Source: Roseburia zhanii (GTDB lineage Bacteria > Bacillota > Clostridia > Lachnospirales > Lachnospiraceae). Taken from it: a stretch of DNA of 64,000 nucleotides. A program made the translations under genes and the position numbers. The notes below the pieces were generated by a model. That model saw only the letters and a list, made by a program, of their open reading frames with translations. It did not search any database and had not been told where the DNA came from. The stretch spans positions 62,001 through 126,000 of the forward strand of contig NZ_JACOPH010000003.1 in NCBI RefSeq assembly GCF_014287635.1, written 5' to 3'. This document shows, piece by piece, positions 9,191 through 17,479 of the stretch. The number at the start of each line of letters is the position of its first letter. The stretch's first letter is position 1.

Positions 9191-12040
9191 ATGGCAAAAG
9201 TCAGAGTATATGAACTTGCAAAAGAATTGAATATTGATTCAAAAGAGATCATAACCTTTTTAGGTGGAAAGAATATAAGTGTAAAAACAATGAGCGGCTT
9301 AGAGGATTCTTATGTTGAGCTGGTCAAAAATAATTATGCAAAAAAGGAGACGAAAACAATTACGAAGTCAGAATCAGAGATGCATCACAACGAGGAAAAG
9401 CAGACGGAAAGACCGAAGAAAAAAGCCGGTATCACGGCAGTTTTTAATCCACAGTACAGCCAGCAGGGCATGAAACGTCCATCAAGGCCAAAACGTCAGG
9501 AGCGTCCGGCGGCTGAAAGATCTGCCGCAAAGCCGGCAGAAACAGTAAAACCGGCAGAGAAACCGGCTGTAAAAGCAGCAGAGGCAGCAAAACCGGCAGA
9601 GAAATCGGCTGTAAAAGCAGCAGAGGCAGCAAAACCGGCAGAGAAACCGGCTGTAAAAGCCACAGAAACAGCAAAACCGGTAGAAAAAACCTTTGAGAAA
9701 CCAGCAGGAAAGCCGGCAGCACAGGTAAAAAAAGTACAGCCGGCAGAAGAAAGACCAGCTGCAAAACAGCAGAATGACCGTCCACAGTCTGAGCGTAATA
9801 ACAACAACCGTTTTCAGAATGGAAACCGTCCGCAGGGAGAACGGAATAATAACAGATATTCCAACGACCGCCAGCAGGGAAGACGTAACGACAACCGCCC
9901 ACAGAACGGCAATAACCGTCCGCAGGGAGAACGGGGAGGTAGAAACTTTGATAAAAACGGCCAGAAAAATTATCAGAATAACCGCTCTAATTCCAATTAT
10001 AATCAAGGTGATAGAAATAACCGTGGATTCAATTCAAATCGCCCGAAGGAATTTAAAGGAAGATTAGATCAGGAGATCAATAAGTTCAACAAGGAAGCAG
10101 CAGCTTCTACAGATGAATTACGCGGAAAAGAAACAAGAGAACGTGCAGAGAACCGTAAGAATAACAATAACCGTAAACAGGATCATGATAAATTAGGCAG
10201 GAAACAGGAACGTTATATCAATCTTGAGAAACATGGCGGCAAGAAGAAACCTCAGCAGCAGCCAAAACAGGAAAAAGAAGAAGATGTAATTAAGACGATC
10301 GTATTGCCTGAAAAATTAACGATCAAAGAACTTGCTGACAAGATGAAAGTACAGGCAGCCGTTATCGTAAAGAAATTATTTATGAAAGGAACCATGGTAA
10401 CGGTCAATCAGGAAGTAGATTATGATACAGCAGAGGAGATCGCATTAGAATTTAACTGTATCGCAGAGCCGGAAGAAAAGATCGATGTGATCGCAGAACT
10501 GTTAAAAGAGGAAGAAGAAGACGAAGGCACATTAGTAGCCCGTCCACCGGTAGTCTGTGTTATGGGTCATGTTGACCATGGTAAAACTTCCCTGTTAGAT
10601 GCTATCCGTTCCACAAAGGTAACAGACCGCGAAGCAGGTGGAATCACACAGCATATCGGTGCATCGGTAGTATCGATCAACGGACAGAAGATCACATTCC
10701 TTGATACACCGGGACATGAAGCATTTACAGCAATGCGTATGCGTGGAGCCAATGCAACAGATATTGCGATCTTAGTTGTAGCAGCTGACGATGGTGTTAT
10801 GCCACAGACGGTAGAAGCGATCAACCATGCCAAAGCAGCAGGTATTGAGATCATTGTTGCAGTCAATAAGATCGATAAGCCGAGTGCAAATATCGAACGT
10901 GTAAAACAGGAACTTTCCGAATATGAACTGATTCCGGAAGACTGGGGTGGAAGCACCATTTTCTGTCCGGTATCTGCACATACACATGAAGGTATCGATA
11001 ATTTATTAGAGATGATCTTATTAACCGCAGAAGTATGCGAGTTAAAAGCAAATCCAAACCGTAATGCAAGAGGTCTTGTCATTGAGGCACAGCTTGATAA
11101 GGGACGTGGGGCAGTAGCAACGATCCTTGTTCAGAAAGGTACGTTAAAAGTCGGGGAACCGGTTGCATGTGGAAGCTGTTATGGTAAAGTACGTGCGATG
11201 ATCGATGATAACGGCAGGAGAGTCAAAGAAGCAGGTCCATCTACACCGGTTGAGATCCTTGGTTTGAATGGTGTGCCGAATGCAGGAGAAGTATTTGTTG
11301 CTATGGACAGCGAAAAAGAAGCAAGAAGTTTTGCAGATACTTTTGTATCACAGGGCAAAGAAAGACTGCTGGAAGAAACAAAAGCAAAGATGTCCTTAGA
11401 CGATCTGTTCAGCCAGATCCAATCCGGTAATGTCAAAGAACTTGACCTGATCGTCAAAGCCGATGTACAGGGATCTGTAGAAGCTGTAAAACAGAGTCTT
11501 GAAAAATTATCCAACGAAGAAGTCATTGTAAAAACGATCCATGGCGGTGTTGGTGCAATCAACGAATCAGATGTTATCTTAGCATCTGCATCTAATGCGA
11601 TCATCATCGGATTTAACGTTCGTCCGGATGCTACAGCAAAAGCAACTGCAGAGCGTGAAGGTGTAGATGTAAGACTGTATAAGGTCATCTACAATGCGAT
11701 CGAAGATGTAGAAGCAGCTATGAAGGGTATGTTAGATCCTGTATATGAAGAAAAAGTATTAGGTCATGCGGAAGTGCGTCAGGTATTTAAAGCATCCGGC
11801 GTTGGAAATATCGCAGGTTCCTATGTTTTAGACGGTATCTTTGAACGTGGCTGTAAAGTACGTGTGACAAGAGAAGGTACACAGATCTTTGAAGGAGATC
11901 TTGCATCCTTAAAACGTTTTAAAGATGATGTGAAAGAAGTAAAATCAGGATATGAATGTGGTCTTGTTTTAGATGGATTTAATGATATTCAGGAATTAGA
12001 CCAGATCGAAGCATATAAAATGGTAGAAGTTCCAAGATAA
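9191..12040 (+). CDS. infB: Translation initiation factor IF-2
   Basis: IF-2 is the GTPase that positions initiator tRNA on the 30S subunit and promotes subunit joining. The 949-residue protein has an IF2_N module (1-55), a long low-complexity region (about 60-370) made of Lys/Pro/Ala/Glu repeats followed by an Asn/Arg/Gln-rich stretch, a second IF2_N module (about 375-430), the GTPase domain (GHVDHGKT at about 458-465, [12 protein letters not shown]) and the beta-barrel and C-terminal domains that bind fMet-tRNA. GGAGGAG lies just upstream of the ATG. The disordered linker is long for a Firmicute and contains three tandem 42-bp repeats. It sits in its usual place between ylxQ and rbfA. Confidence 0.98.
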   Translation: MAKVRVYELAKELNIDSKEIITFLGGKNISVKTMSGLEDSYVELVKNNYAKKETKTITKSESEMHHNEEKQTERPKKKAGITAVFNPQYSQQGMKRPSRPKRQERPAAERSAAKPAETVKPAEKPAVKAAEAAKPAEKSAVKAAEAAKPAEKPAVKATETAKPVEKTFEKPAGKPAAQVKKVQPAEERPAAKQQNDRPQSERNNNNRFQNGNRPQGERNNNRYSNDRQQGRRNDNRPQNGNNRPQGERGGRNFDKNGQKNYQNNRSNSNYNQGDRNNRGFNSNRPKEFKGRLDQEINKFNKEAAASTDELRGKETRERAENRKNNNNRKQDHDKLGRKQERYINLEKHGGKKKPQQQPKQEKEEDVIKTIVLPEKLTIKELADKMKVQAAVIVKKLFMKGTMVTVNQEVDYDTAEEIALEFNCIAEPEEKIDVIAELLKEEEEDEGTLVARPPVVCVMGHVDHGKTSLLDAIRSTKVTDREAGGITQHIGASVVSINGQKITFLDTPGHEAFTAMRMRGANATDIAILVVAADDGVMPQTVEAINHAKAAGIEIIVAVNKIDKPSANIERVKQELSEYELIPEDWGGSTIFCPVSAHTHEGIDNLLEMILLTAEVCELKANPNRNARGLVIEAQLDKGRGAVATILVQKGTLKVGEPVACGSCYGKVRAMIDDNGRRVKEAGPSTPVEILGLNGVPNAGEVFVAMDSEKEARSFADTFVSQGKERLLEETKAKMSLDDLFSQIQSGNVKELDLIVKADVQGSVEAVKQSLEKLSNEEVIVKTIHGGVGAINESDVILASASNAIIIGFNVRPDATAKATAEREGVDVRLYKVIYNAIEDVEAAMKGMLDPVYEEKVLGHAEVRQVFKASGVGNIAGSYVLDGIFERGCKVRVTREGTQIFEGDLASLKRFKDDVKEVKSGYECGLVLDGFNDIQELDQIEAYKMVEVPR
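9548..9673 (+). repeat. Three tandem 42-bp repeats inside infB
   Basis: Three consecutive in-frame copies (9548-9589, 9590-9631, 9632-9673) encode [14 protein letters not shown] and close variants, in the disordered N-terminal region of IF-2. Copies differ by only a few bases, so expansion or contraction by slippage is likely without affecting the GTPase core. Confidence 0.9.
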
Positions 12041-12057
12041 GAACGGAGCGAATAAAA

Positions 12058-12474
12058 ATGAGAAAAAACAGTATTAAAAATACCCGTATCAACGGGGAAG
12101 TTATGCGTGAACTGAGTAATATTATCCGCGGTGAGATCAAAGATCCGCGGATACATCCGCTCACAAGTGTTGTTGCAGTAGAAGTAGCACCTGATCTAAA
12201 GACTTGTAAGGCATATATCAGTGTGTTAGGAGATGAAACGGCACAGGCAGATACGATAAGAGGGTTAAAAAGTGCAGAAGGTTATATCCGCAGACAGCTT
12301 GCAAAAAATATCAACCTGCGGAATACACCGGAAGTACATTTTATCTTAGACCAGTCAATCGAATATGGTGTTAATATGTCAAAGATCATCGATGATGTCA
12401 GCAGAGAAGATGCAAAACATCATGTAGAGGATGTTACGGCAGAGGAAACAGCAGATACAGAAGACGAGGAATAG
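12058..12474 (+). CDS. rbfA: 30S ribosome-binding factor RbfA
   Basis: RbfA binds the pre-30S particle near helix 1 of 16S rRNA and is needed for late maturation. The 138-residue protein has the KH-like fold signature: INGEVMRELSNIIRGEIKDPR, then SVVAVEVAPDLKTCKAYISVLG, and RRQLAKNINLRNTPEVHFILDQSIEYG. An acidic tail of about 20 residues follows. The gene starts 17 bases after infB and ends 3 bases before nrnA, with a purine-rich site (GGAGCG) in front. Order and spacing match the conserved cluster. Confidence 0.95.
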   Translation: MRKNSIKNTRINGEVMRELSNIIRGEIKDPRIHPLTSVVAVEVAPDLKTCKAYISVLGDETAQADTIRGLKSAEGYIRRQLAKNINLRNTPEVHFILDQSIEYGVNMSKIIDDVSREDAKHHVEDVTAEETADTEDEE

Positions 12475-12477
12475 AAC

Positions 12478-13425
12478 ATGAAAGATTTTGCAACCTATCT
12501 TGAAGGTGTACAGACAGTTGCGATCGCAGGACATGTCAGACCGGACGGAGATTGTGTCGGTTCCTGTCTGGCAACCTATAATTATATCAAGGATAATTAT
12601 CCGAAGATAGAGGTGGCACTTTATTTACAGCCGATCCCGAATATATTCAAATTTTTATCGCGGGCAGATGAGATCATGCATTCCTGTGAAGAAGATAAGA
12701 CTTATGATCTTTTTATTGCACAGGACTGTGGAGATCTGAAACGTTTAGGCGATGCCGCAAAATATTTCGAAACTGCAAAAAAGACGATCTGCGTTGACCA
12801 TCATGTCAGCAATGATAATTTTGCAGATGAAAATTATATTTTTCCATATGCAAGTTCTGCATCAGAGCTTGTTTTTGGACTGATCGGTGAGAAGTCCATC
12901 ACAAAGAAGATCGCAGAATGTATTTATGTAGGCATGGTGCATGATACAGGAGTATTCCAGTATTCCTGCACATCTGCAAAAACAATGGAAATAGCCGGAA
13001 AACTGATGGAAATGGGCATCGACTTTTCTAAGATCGTAGATGAAACGTTCTATACCAAGACATTTGAACAGAACCGGATCTTAGGAAAGGCATTATTAAA
13101 CAGCAGGCTCTTATTAGACGGAAAAATGATCGCAAGTGTCATTACGATGGAGGAAATGAAACAGTATCATGTACTGCCTAAGCATTTAGATGGTATTGTG
13201 AATCAGCTTCGTGTGACAAAAGGTGTAGAAGCAGCAGTCTTTTTGTATGAAAATGAAGATGGCAGCTATAAAGTCAGTACACGTTCGAACGGGCTTGTCA
13301 ACGTGGCAGAATTAGCAGTCAAATTCGGCGGAGGTGGTCACGAACGGGCAGCAGGATTTTCCATGGAAGGCACACCGGAGGATCTGATCAACAAGGTTGC
13401 TTTTGAAATCGAAAAACAGCTATAG
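12478..13425 (+). CDS. nrnA: DHH/DHHA1 phosphoesterase, NrnA-type oligoribonuclease/pAp phosphatase
   Basis: The 315-residue protein has the DHH catalytic domain (HVRPDGDCVGS near residues 19-29, DCGD, CVDHHVSN, and a MVHDTGVFQYS motif) and the C-terminal DHHA1 substrate-binding domain (FGGGGHERAAGFSM). Members of this size degrade very short RNA oligonucleotides to mononucleotides and dephosphorylate 3'-phosphoadenosine 5'-phosphate. Clostridial genomes usually place it between rbfA and truB, as here. The start follows GAGGA by about 10 bases. A c-di-AMP phosphodiesterase would have extra N-terminal membrane and PAS/GGDEF domains, absent here. Confidence 0.87.
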   Translation: MKDFATYLEGVQTVAIAGHVRPDGDCVGSCLATYNYIKDNYPKIEVALYLQPIPNIFKFLSRADEIMHSCEEDKTYDLFIAQDCGDLKRLGDAAKYFETAKKTICVDHHVSNDNFADENYIFPYASSASELVFGLIGEKSITKKIAECIYVGMVHDTGVFQYSCTSAKTMEIAGKLMEMGIDFSKIVDETFYTKTFEQNRILGKALLNSRLLLDGKMIASVITMEEMKQYHVLPKHLDGIVNQLRVTKGVEAAVFLYENEDGSYKVSTRSNGLVNVAELAVKFGGGGHERAAGFSMEGTPEDLINKVAFEIEKQL

Positions 13426-13440
13426 AAGCAGGGACAGAAC

Positions 13441-14346
13441 ATGGATGGAATTATAAATGTATATAAAGAGGCAGGATTTACTTCCTTTGATGTTGTTGCA
13501 AAGCTTCGAGGGATCTTAAAACAGAAGAAGATCGGTCACACAGGAACACTCGATCCTGATGCAGAAGGCGTACTTCCGGTATGTCTTGGCAAAGCAACAA
13601 AGATCTGCGAATATCTGACCGAAAAGGATAAGACCTACCAGACAGTGCTGCACTTAGGAATTACGACAGATACACAGGATCGTTCAGGAAATGTGCTAAA
13701 AGAACAGAATGTGGAAATATCAGCGGAAGAACTTCTTACCATTATTCAGGGATTTGCCGGAAAACAGCAGCAGATACCACCGATGTATTCTGCATTGAAA
13801 GTCAATGGGCAGAAACTTTGCGATCTTGCAAGAAAAGGTATTGAAGTGGAACGTAAGGCGAGAGAGATCGAGATTTTTTCCATTGATGTGCAAAAAATCG
13901 ATCTGCCATTTGTCACAATGGAAGTACACTGTTCAAAAGGGACGTATATCCGTACCTTGTGCCATGATATCGGAGAGCGTGCGGGCTGTGGCGGCTGCAT
14001 GGAAAAACTGCTTCGTACAAAGACCGCCGGATTTTCATTAGAAAATTCATACCGTCTTACAGAGATTGAACAGGTCGTAAAAGGAATGGATGAGAAAGGA
14101 CAGAGTATCGGGGATATCCTCATACCGATCGATGCAGTACTGCATGATTATCCAAAAGTGACTGCGGTCAAAGGGACAGAAAAATTATTATACAATGGCA
14201 ATAAGATCCCGGCAGAAAAGGTTTGCGGCATTGATACGAAATCAGGCGGTAATTACCGTTTATATGATGCAGAGGATCATTTTATCGGAATATTTTCATA
14301 TCAGATGAAAGATCAGGTATTCAAACCGGAAAAAATGTTTTTATAG
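13441..14346 (+). CDS. truB: tRNA pseudouridine(55) synthase TruB
   Basis: TruB isomerises U55 in the T-loop of nearly all tRNAs. The 301-residue protein shows the catalytic motif HTGTLDPDAEG with the nucleophilic aspartate at D38, the KTY motif (KDKTYQTVLHLG), QIPPMYSALKVNGQ, and the CSKGTYIRTLCHDIG block. The C-terminal third (about 235-301) is the usual small RNA-binding extension. It begins 15 bases after nrnA and is followed 26 bases later by ribF, the standard order in Gram-positive bacteria. Nothing is missing. Confidence 0.96.
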   Translation: MDGIINVYKEAGFTSFDVVAKLRGILKQKKIGHTGTLDPDAEGVLPVCLGKATKICEYLTEKDKTYQTVLHLGITTDTQDRSGNVLKEQNVEISAEELLTIIQGFAGKQQQIPPMYSALKVNGQKLCDLARKGIEVERKAREIEIFSIDVQKIDLPFVTMEVHCSKGTYIRTLCHDIGERAGCGGCMEKLLRTKTAGFSLENSYRLTEIEQVVKGMDEKGQSIGDILIPIDAVLHDYPKVTAVKGTEKLLYNGNKIPAEKVCGIDTKSGGNYRLYDAEDHFIGIFSYQMKDQVFKPEKMFL

Positions 14347-14372
14347 CCAGTGAGGAATTAGGATGAATAGTT

Positions 14373-15308
14373 ATGGAATATAGGAAAGATATCACAGATT
14401 TTTGTATATCAGAAGAAACCGTTATCTCTTTAGGAAAATTTGACGGTATCCACAGAGGGCATGAACGTTTGATGGAATATCTTGCAAAGGAAAAGAAAAA
14501 AGGGTTAAAGGCGGTGATCTTTACCTTTGATATTCCACCAAAGAAAAAAGTAAAACAGCAGGAGATTGAAAAGGTCTTAACGACGAATGAAGAAAAAATG
14601 CATCTGTTTGAACAGCATGGCATTGACTATCTGATTGAGTGCCCATTTACCGAGGAAATCATGCATATGGAACCGGAAGATTTTGTAGACTGGATCGTAA
14701 CAAAGCTGCATGTTAAAAGTTTAGTTGTGGGTACAGATTTTCATTTTGGATATCAGAGAAGGGGCGATCATAAACTTTTGCAGAAACTTGCTTTATCTTA
14801 CGGATATCAGGTGGAAGTTGTCGAAAAAGTACAGGAAGACGGATGTGATATCAGCAGTACAAGGATCAGGGATACGATCACAAAAGGACAGATCAGAAAA
14901 GCGAATAGCCTGTTAGGATATCATTATTTTGTACAGGGAATCGTGGTACATGGCAATGAGATCGGGCGTACATTAAATGCACCGACCGCAAATCTGCTGC
15001 CACCGGCAGAAAAGATACTGCCCCCATTTGGTGTTTATCTGACGAGGACAATCATAGATGGCAGGACATATGGCGGAATTACCAATGTCGGCTGCAAACC
15101 GACGATCGGTGGAGAAAATCCCATCGGGATCGAAACAAATCTGTTTGATTTTGATGAACAGATCTATGGGAAAGAGATCAAAGTTGAATTTTTAGCACCG
15201 GTCAGACCGGAAATGAAATTTTCTTCTTTAGAGGAATTAAAAGAACGTATGCAGGCAGATATTGCTTATGGGAAGCAGGTTTATGTAAAGACTTATAAAA
15301 GCTTATAA
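14373..15308 (+). CDS. ribF: Bifunctional riboflavin kinase/FAD synthetase
   Basis: RibF phosphorylates riboflavin to FMN and adenylates FMN to FAD. The 311-residue protein has the nucleotidyltransferase domain (LGKFDGIHRGH at about 22-32, GTDFHFGYQRRGD, SSTRIRD) and the C-terminal kinase domain (IGRTLNAPTANL, FGVY, NVGCKPT, TNLFDFD). It is the last gene of the operon that begins with rimP. FMN supply links it functionally to the flavinylated Rnf subunits and ApbE elsewhere in the window, though there is no physical link. A purine-rich site (AGGA) precedes the ATG at a normal distance. Confidence 0.95.
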   Translation: MEYRKDITDFCISEETVISLGKFDGIHRGHERLMEYLAKEKKKGLKAVIFTFDIPPKKKVKQQEIEKVLTTNEEKMHLFEQHGIDYLIECPFTEEIMHMEPEDFVDWIVTKLHVKSLVVGTDFHFGYQRRGDHKLLQKLALSYGYQVEVVEKVQEDGCDISSTRIRDTITKGQIRKANSLLGYHYFVQGIVVHGNEIGRTLNAPTANLLPPAEKILPPFGVYLTRTIIDGRTYGGITNVGCKPTIGGENPIGIETNLFDFDEQIYGKEIKVEFLAPVRPEMKFSSLEELKERMQADIAYGKQVYVKTYKSL

Positions 15309-15392
15309 AAGTGAGTTACTATTTACAGCTGCTTCTTATCATTCGCAATCCCGCACTTCGTGCTTTAAAGCTTGCTTTACAAGCAGTATTTA

Positions 15393-15539
15393 GTTACTGT
15401 TCAGACGCAAGCTTGACACTGCGTTGTCAAGCTATGCGCCATAGTGTTGATTATTGTGTGATTACAGCCCCTGCCTCGTAGAGGCATTTTAAATGGGCTG
15501 TAATCGTTGCTGGTCACACTGCTAGGTGTGAACAGTAAC
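15393..15539. repeat. Intergenic palindromic repeat, copy 1, with nested hairpins
   Basis: Bases 15393-15444 match 51373-51424 at 51 of 52 positions. The core is a hairpin: AGCTTGACA (15410-15418), a six-base loop, TGTCAAGCT (15425-15433), extended by CGCA/TGCG. In this copy an outer arm GTTACTGTTCA (15393-15403) pairs with TGAACAGTAAC (15529-15539). Between the arms lies another stem, GATTACAGCCC (15460-15470) with GGGCTGTAATC (15495-15505), enclosing TGCCTC-gta-GAGGCA followed by TTTT. That inner hairpin could terminate the rimP-ribF transcript. The rest of the 349-base gap between ribF and the NlpC/P60 gene, apart from the promoter, holds no gene that I can see. Confidence 0.7.
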
Positions 15540-15551
15540 AGTATTTAAAAT

Positions 15552-15606
15552 TGTTACACAATTGTTACAAAAATATGTTGACATTGTAAATGTGTCTTGC
15601 TATACT
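15552..15606 (+). promoter_or_regulatory. Promoter with WalR-like box for the NlpC/P60 gene
   Basis: TTGACA (15578-15583) and TATACT (15601-15606) are 17 bases apart, with a TG one base before the -10 (extended -10). Ten bases upstream of the -35 is TGTTAC-ACAAT-TGTTAC (15552-15568), which fits the WalR (YycF) consensus of two TGTWAH hexamers separated by five bases. WalRK controls wall hydrolases in Bacillus and Staphylococcus, so the match and the downstream gene agree. No walR gene is in the window. Confidence 0.65.
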
Positions 15607-15657
15607 TCTAACAGTGAGCAATTTACTGTATGGAGAAGGAAATCTTAGGAGGAATTT

Positions 15658-16746
15658 ATGAAATTTAGAAAAATGATCAGTTTCATAGCAGCAGGAACCA
15701 TGTTAATGACAATGCCGATGGTGACAGATGCAGCGACAGCAGGAGTCAGTGCTGGCGTATCTAAGAAAATTACAGCAAATATGAACAGTGATACGACTGT
15801 GAGTGCAGGTGTTTCATCTGCTTTAGCAACATGTATAGACATATCTACAGCAAAAGCGACAGTGTCAGCTGCCGAAGATACAACAACAGCTTCCGGACAG
15901 CAGGAAACTGTATGCGGTTATACCAATCTTGGTGTCGCAAAAGTAGAAGGAAACTTAAATGTAAGAGAAGGAGCCGGTGAGGACGCAGAACTTGTTGGAA
16001 AGATGCCCGGAGATGCCGGTTGTGAAATATTAGGAACCGAAGGTGAATGGACACAGATCCAGTCCGGGGAAGTAACCGGATATGTCAAGAGTGAATTTTT
16101 GATCACAGGTGAAGAGGCAAAGGCATATGCAAAAGAAGTCATGTCTACGATCGCAACCTGTACAACAGAAACCCTTCGTGTAAGAGAAGAGCCGAGTACG
16201 GAAAGTGAGATTTTAGCACTTATGCCGGAAGGTGAAGAAGTAGAAGTATTAGAAGATCAGGGTGACTGGTTCAAAGTATTAGTCGATAGTGAAGAAGGAT
16301 ATGTCAGTGCAGATTATGTATCTACATCTGAGCAGCTTACAAAAGCAATGACAATGACAGAAGTAAAATATGGTCAGGGCGTATCCGATGTCAAAGTAGA
16401 TTTAGTATCTTATGCATGTCAGTTTGTCGGCAACCCATATGTATGGGGCGGCACAAGCCTGACACATGGAGCAGACTGTTCAGGATTTACCTTATCGATC
16501 TTTGCAAAATATGGTATCTATCTGCCACATTCATCCGCTGCACAGGCAAATTGCGGAACCAGGATCAGTGCAGGCGATGCACAGCCGGGAGATCTGTTCT
16601 TCTATGGAAGCGGAAGCCGGATCAGCCATGTAGCAATCTATATCGGTAACGGACAGATCGTACATGCAAGTTCAGCAAGAACAGGTATCAAGATCTCAAA
16701 CGCATACTACCGTTCACCAATCTGTGTCGTACGGTTGTTAAAATAA
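15658..16746 (+). CDS. Secreted SH3b-NlpC/P60 cell wall endopeptidase
   Basis: The 362-residue protein has a signal peptide (about 1-26, ending TDA-AT), a low-complexity Ala/Thr/Ser segment, two bacterial SH3 domains (about 95-145 and 165-225, each with LNVRE/LRVRE and a GYV end) and a C-terminal NlpC/P60 domain (about 245-362). The catalytic triad is visible: Cys in GADCSGFT, His in ISHVAIYIG and a third His in QIVHASS. Such enzymes cut D-Glu-(meso)-diaminopimelate bonds in wall peptides, with SH3b domains binding the wall. AGGAGG lies 8 bases before the ATG. The upstream WalR-like box suggests control by wall stress or growth. Confidence 0.93.
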   Translation: MKFRKMISFIAAGTMLMTMPMVTDAATAGVSAGVSKKITANMNSDTTVSAGVSSALATCIDISTAKATVSAAEDTTTASGQQETVCGYTNLGVAKVEGNLNVREGAGEDAELVGKMPGDAGCEILGTEGEWTQIQSGEVTGYVKSEFLITGEEAKAYAKEVMSTIATCTTETLRVREEPSTESEILALMPEGEEVEVLEDQGDWFKVLVDSEEGYVSADYVSTSEQLTKAMTMTEVKYGQGVSDVKVDLVSYACQFVGNPYVWGGTSLTHGADCSGFTLSIFAKYGIYLPHSSAAQANCGTRISAGDAQPGDLFFYGSGSRISHVAIYIGNGQIVHASSARTGIKISNAYYRSPICVVRLLK

Positions 16747-16754
16747 ATTATATG

Positions 16755-16783
16755 TTTACAAAGCAAAAAACATATGATATACT
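16755..16783 (+). promoter_or_regulatory. Promoter of rpsO
   Basis: TTTACA (16755-16760) and TATACT (16778-16783) are separated by 17 bases. The predicted transcription start, near 16790, coincides with the first base of the structured leader. Confidence 0.7.
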
Positions 16784-16789
16784 ACTTTA

Positions 16790-16859
16790 GTATGAGTTGA
16801 ACCCATATTCGGTAAGAGGACACTCCGACCTTTTTCTGAGTATCATACGTTAGCTGGGT
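16790..16859 (+). ncRNA. Candidate S15 autoregulatory leader (pseudoknot-capable)
   Basis: GTATGA (16790-16795) pairs with TCATAC (16843-16848). The five bases ACCCA (16801-16805) inside that loop can pair with TGGGT (16855-16859) outside it, giving an H-type pseudoknot topology; a small inner TCGG/CCGA helix is also possible. S15 represses its own mRNA through structured leaders in several unrelated bacteria, including a pseudoknot in E. coli. Function here is inferred from position and topology. Confidence 0.45.
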
Positions 16860-16886
16860 GATTAAATTATTATAGGAGGATTTATC

Positions 16887-17153
16887 ATGATCGCAAAAGA
16901 AAAGAAACAGGCAATCATTGCTGAGTACGGAAGAACACCGGGAGATACAGGATCACCGGAAGTTCAGATCGCAATCTTAACAGCAAGAATTCAGGAGTTA
17001 ACAGAGCACTTAAAAGCAAATCCAAAGGATCATCATTCAAGAAGAGGTCTTCTTAAGATGGTAGGACAAAGACGTGGACTGTTAGCATACTTAAAGAAAA
17101 TTGATATTGAAAGATATCGTTCTTTAATTGAGCGTTTAGGAATCAGAAAGTAA
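16887..17153 (+). CDS. rpsO: 30S ribosomal protein S15
   Basis: S15 is a primary binder of the central domain of 16S rRNA and nucleates assembly of the platform. The 88-residue protein has the family signature [17 protein letters not shown], the [20 protein letters not shown] block that contacts the three-way junction, and the C-terminal [19 protein letters not shown] lies 7 bases before the ATG. It has its own promoter and leader and is closed by a strong terminator, and pnp follows, the order common to most bacteria. Length is exactly that of the family. Confidence 0.98.
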   Translation: MIAKEKKQAIIAEYGRTPGDTGSPEVQIAILTARIQELTEHLKANPKDHHSRRGLLKMVGQRRGLLAYLKKIDIERYRSLIERLGIRK

Positions 17154-17164
17154 TGATGGCATAT

Positions 17165-17197
17165 AAATAGAGCGGAGTTTATTTCCGCTCTATTTTT
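17165..17197 (+). terminator. Rho-independent terminator of rpsO
   Basis: AAATAGAGCGGA pairs with TCCGCTCTATTT around a short loop and is followed by T residues. It begins 12 bases after the rpsO stop. Confidence 0.85.
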
Positions 17198-17220
17198 GCA
17201 CGCTTTTGCAGAGGTAGAGT

Positions 17221-17449
17221 GTCACTAGAAGTGACGCTAAAGCGGCGCAGAATATCGCTATGCGATATTCTATTTTCTTGTTTTATAAAGGCAGGGGATA
17301 TCTGCCGAGACCACTGATATATGTATTGATTGATGTATAGCTTATCTGGCAGAATTACCGGAATTATCACTGATCTACAATACACATATCAGTAGTTTCG
17401 GAATCTTCTGCCGGATAACAGATAAGAAGAACTGTTATCTTAGAAACTA
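17221..17449 (+). promoter_or_regulatory. Structured untranslated region upstream of pnp
   Basis: The 326-base rpsO-pnp gap contains a series of hairpins after the terminator: GTCACT/AGTGAC (17221-17235), a perfect GAATATCGC-tat-GCGATATTC (17250-17270), GGCAG/CTGCC (17290-17306), a 16-bp stem with one mismatch (17313-17328 with 17378-17393), and GATAACAG/CTGTTATC (17414-17439) inside TAGTTTC/GAAACTA (17393-17449). I see no open reading frame and no convincing promoter. In E. coli, pnp is autoregulated through an RNase III-cut leader hairpin; an equivalent here is inference. Confidence 0.5.
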
Positions 17450-17479
17450 TGAGTCAGACAATAAATAAGGAGAATGAAT

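Noticed and set aside
9548..9673. Tandem repeats considered as a CRISPR-like array
   Set aside because: The repeats are contiguous, in frame and encode [14 protein letters not shown]; there are no spacers.
9482..10006. Minus-strand open frames opposite the infB linker, rich in Phe, Cys and Leu
   Set aside because: They are the complement of Lys/Pro/Ala/Glu repeats; composition is an artefact and no start signal is present.
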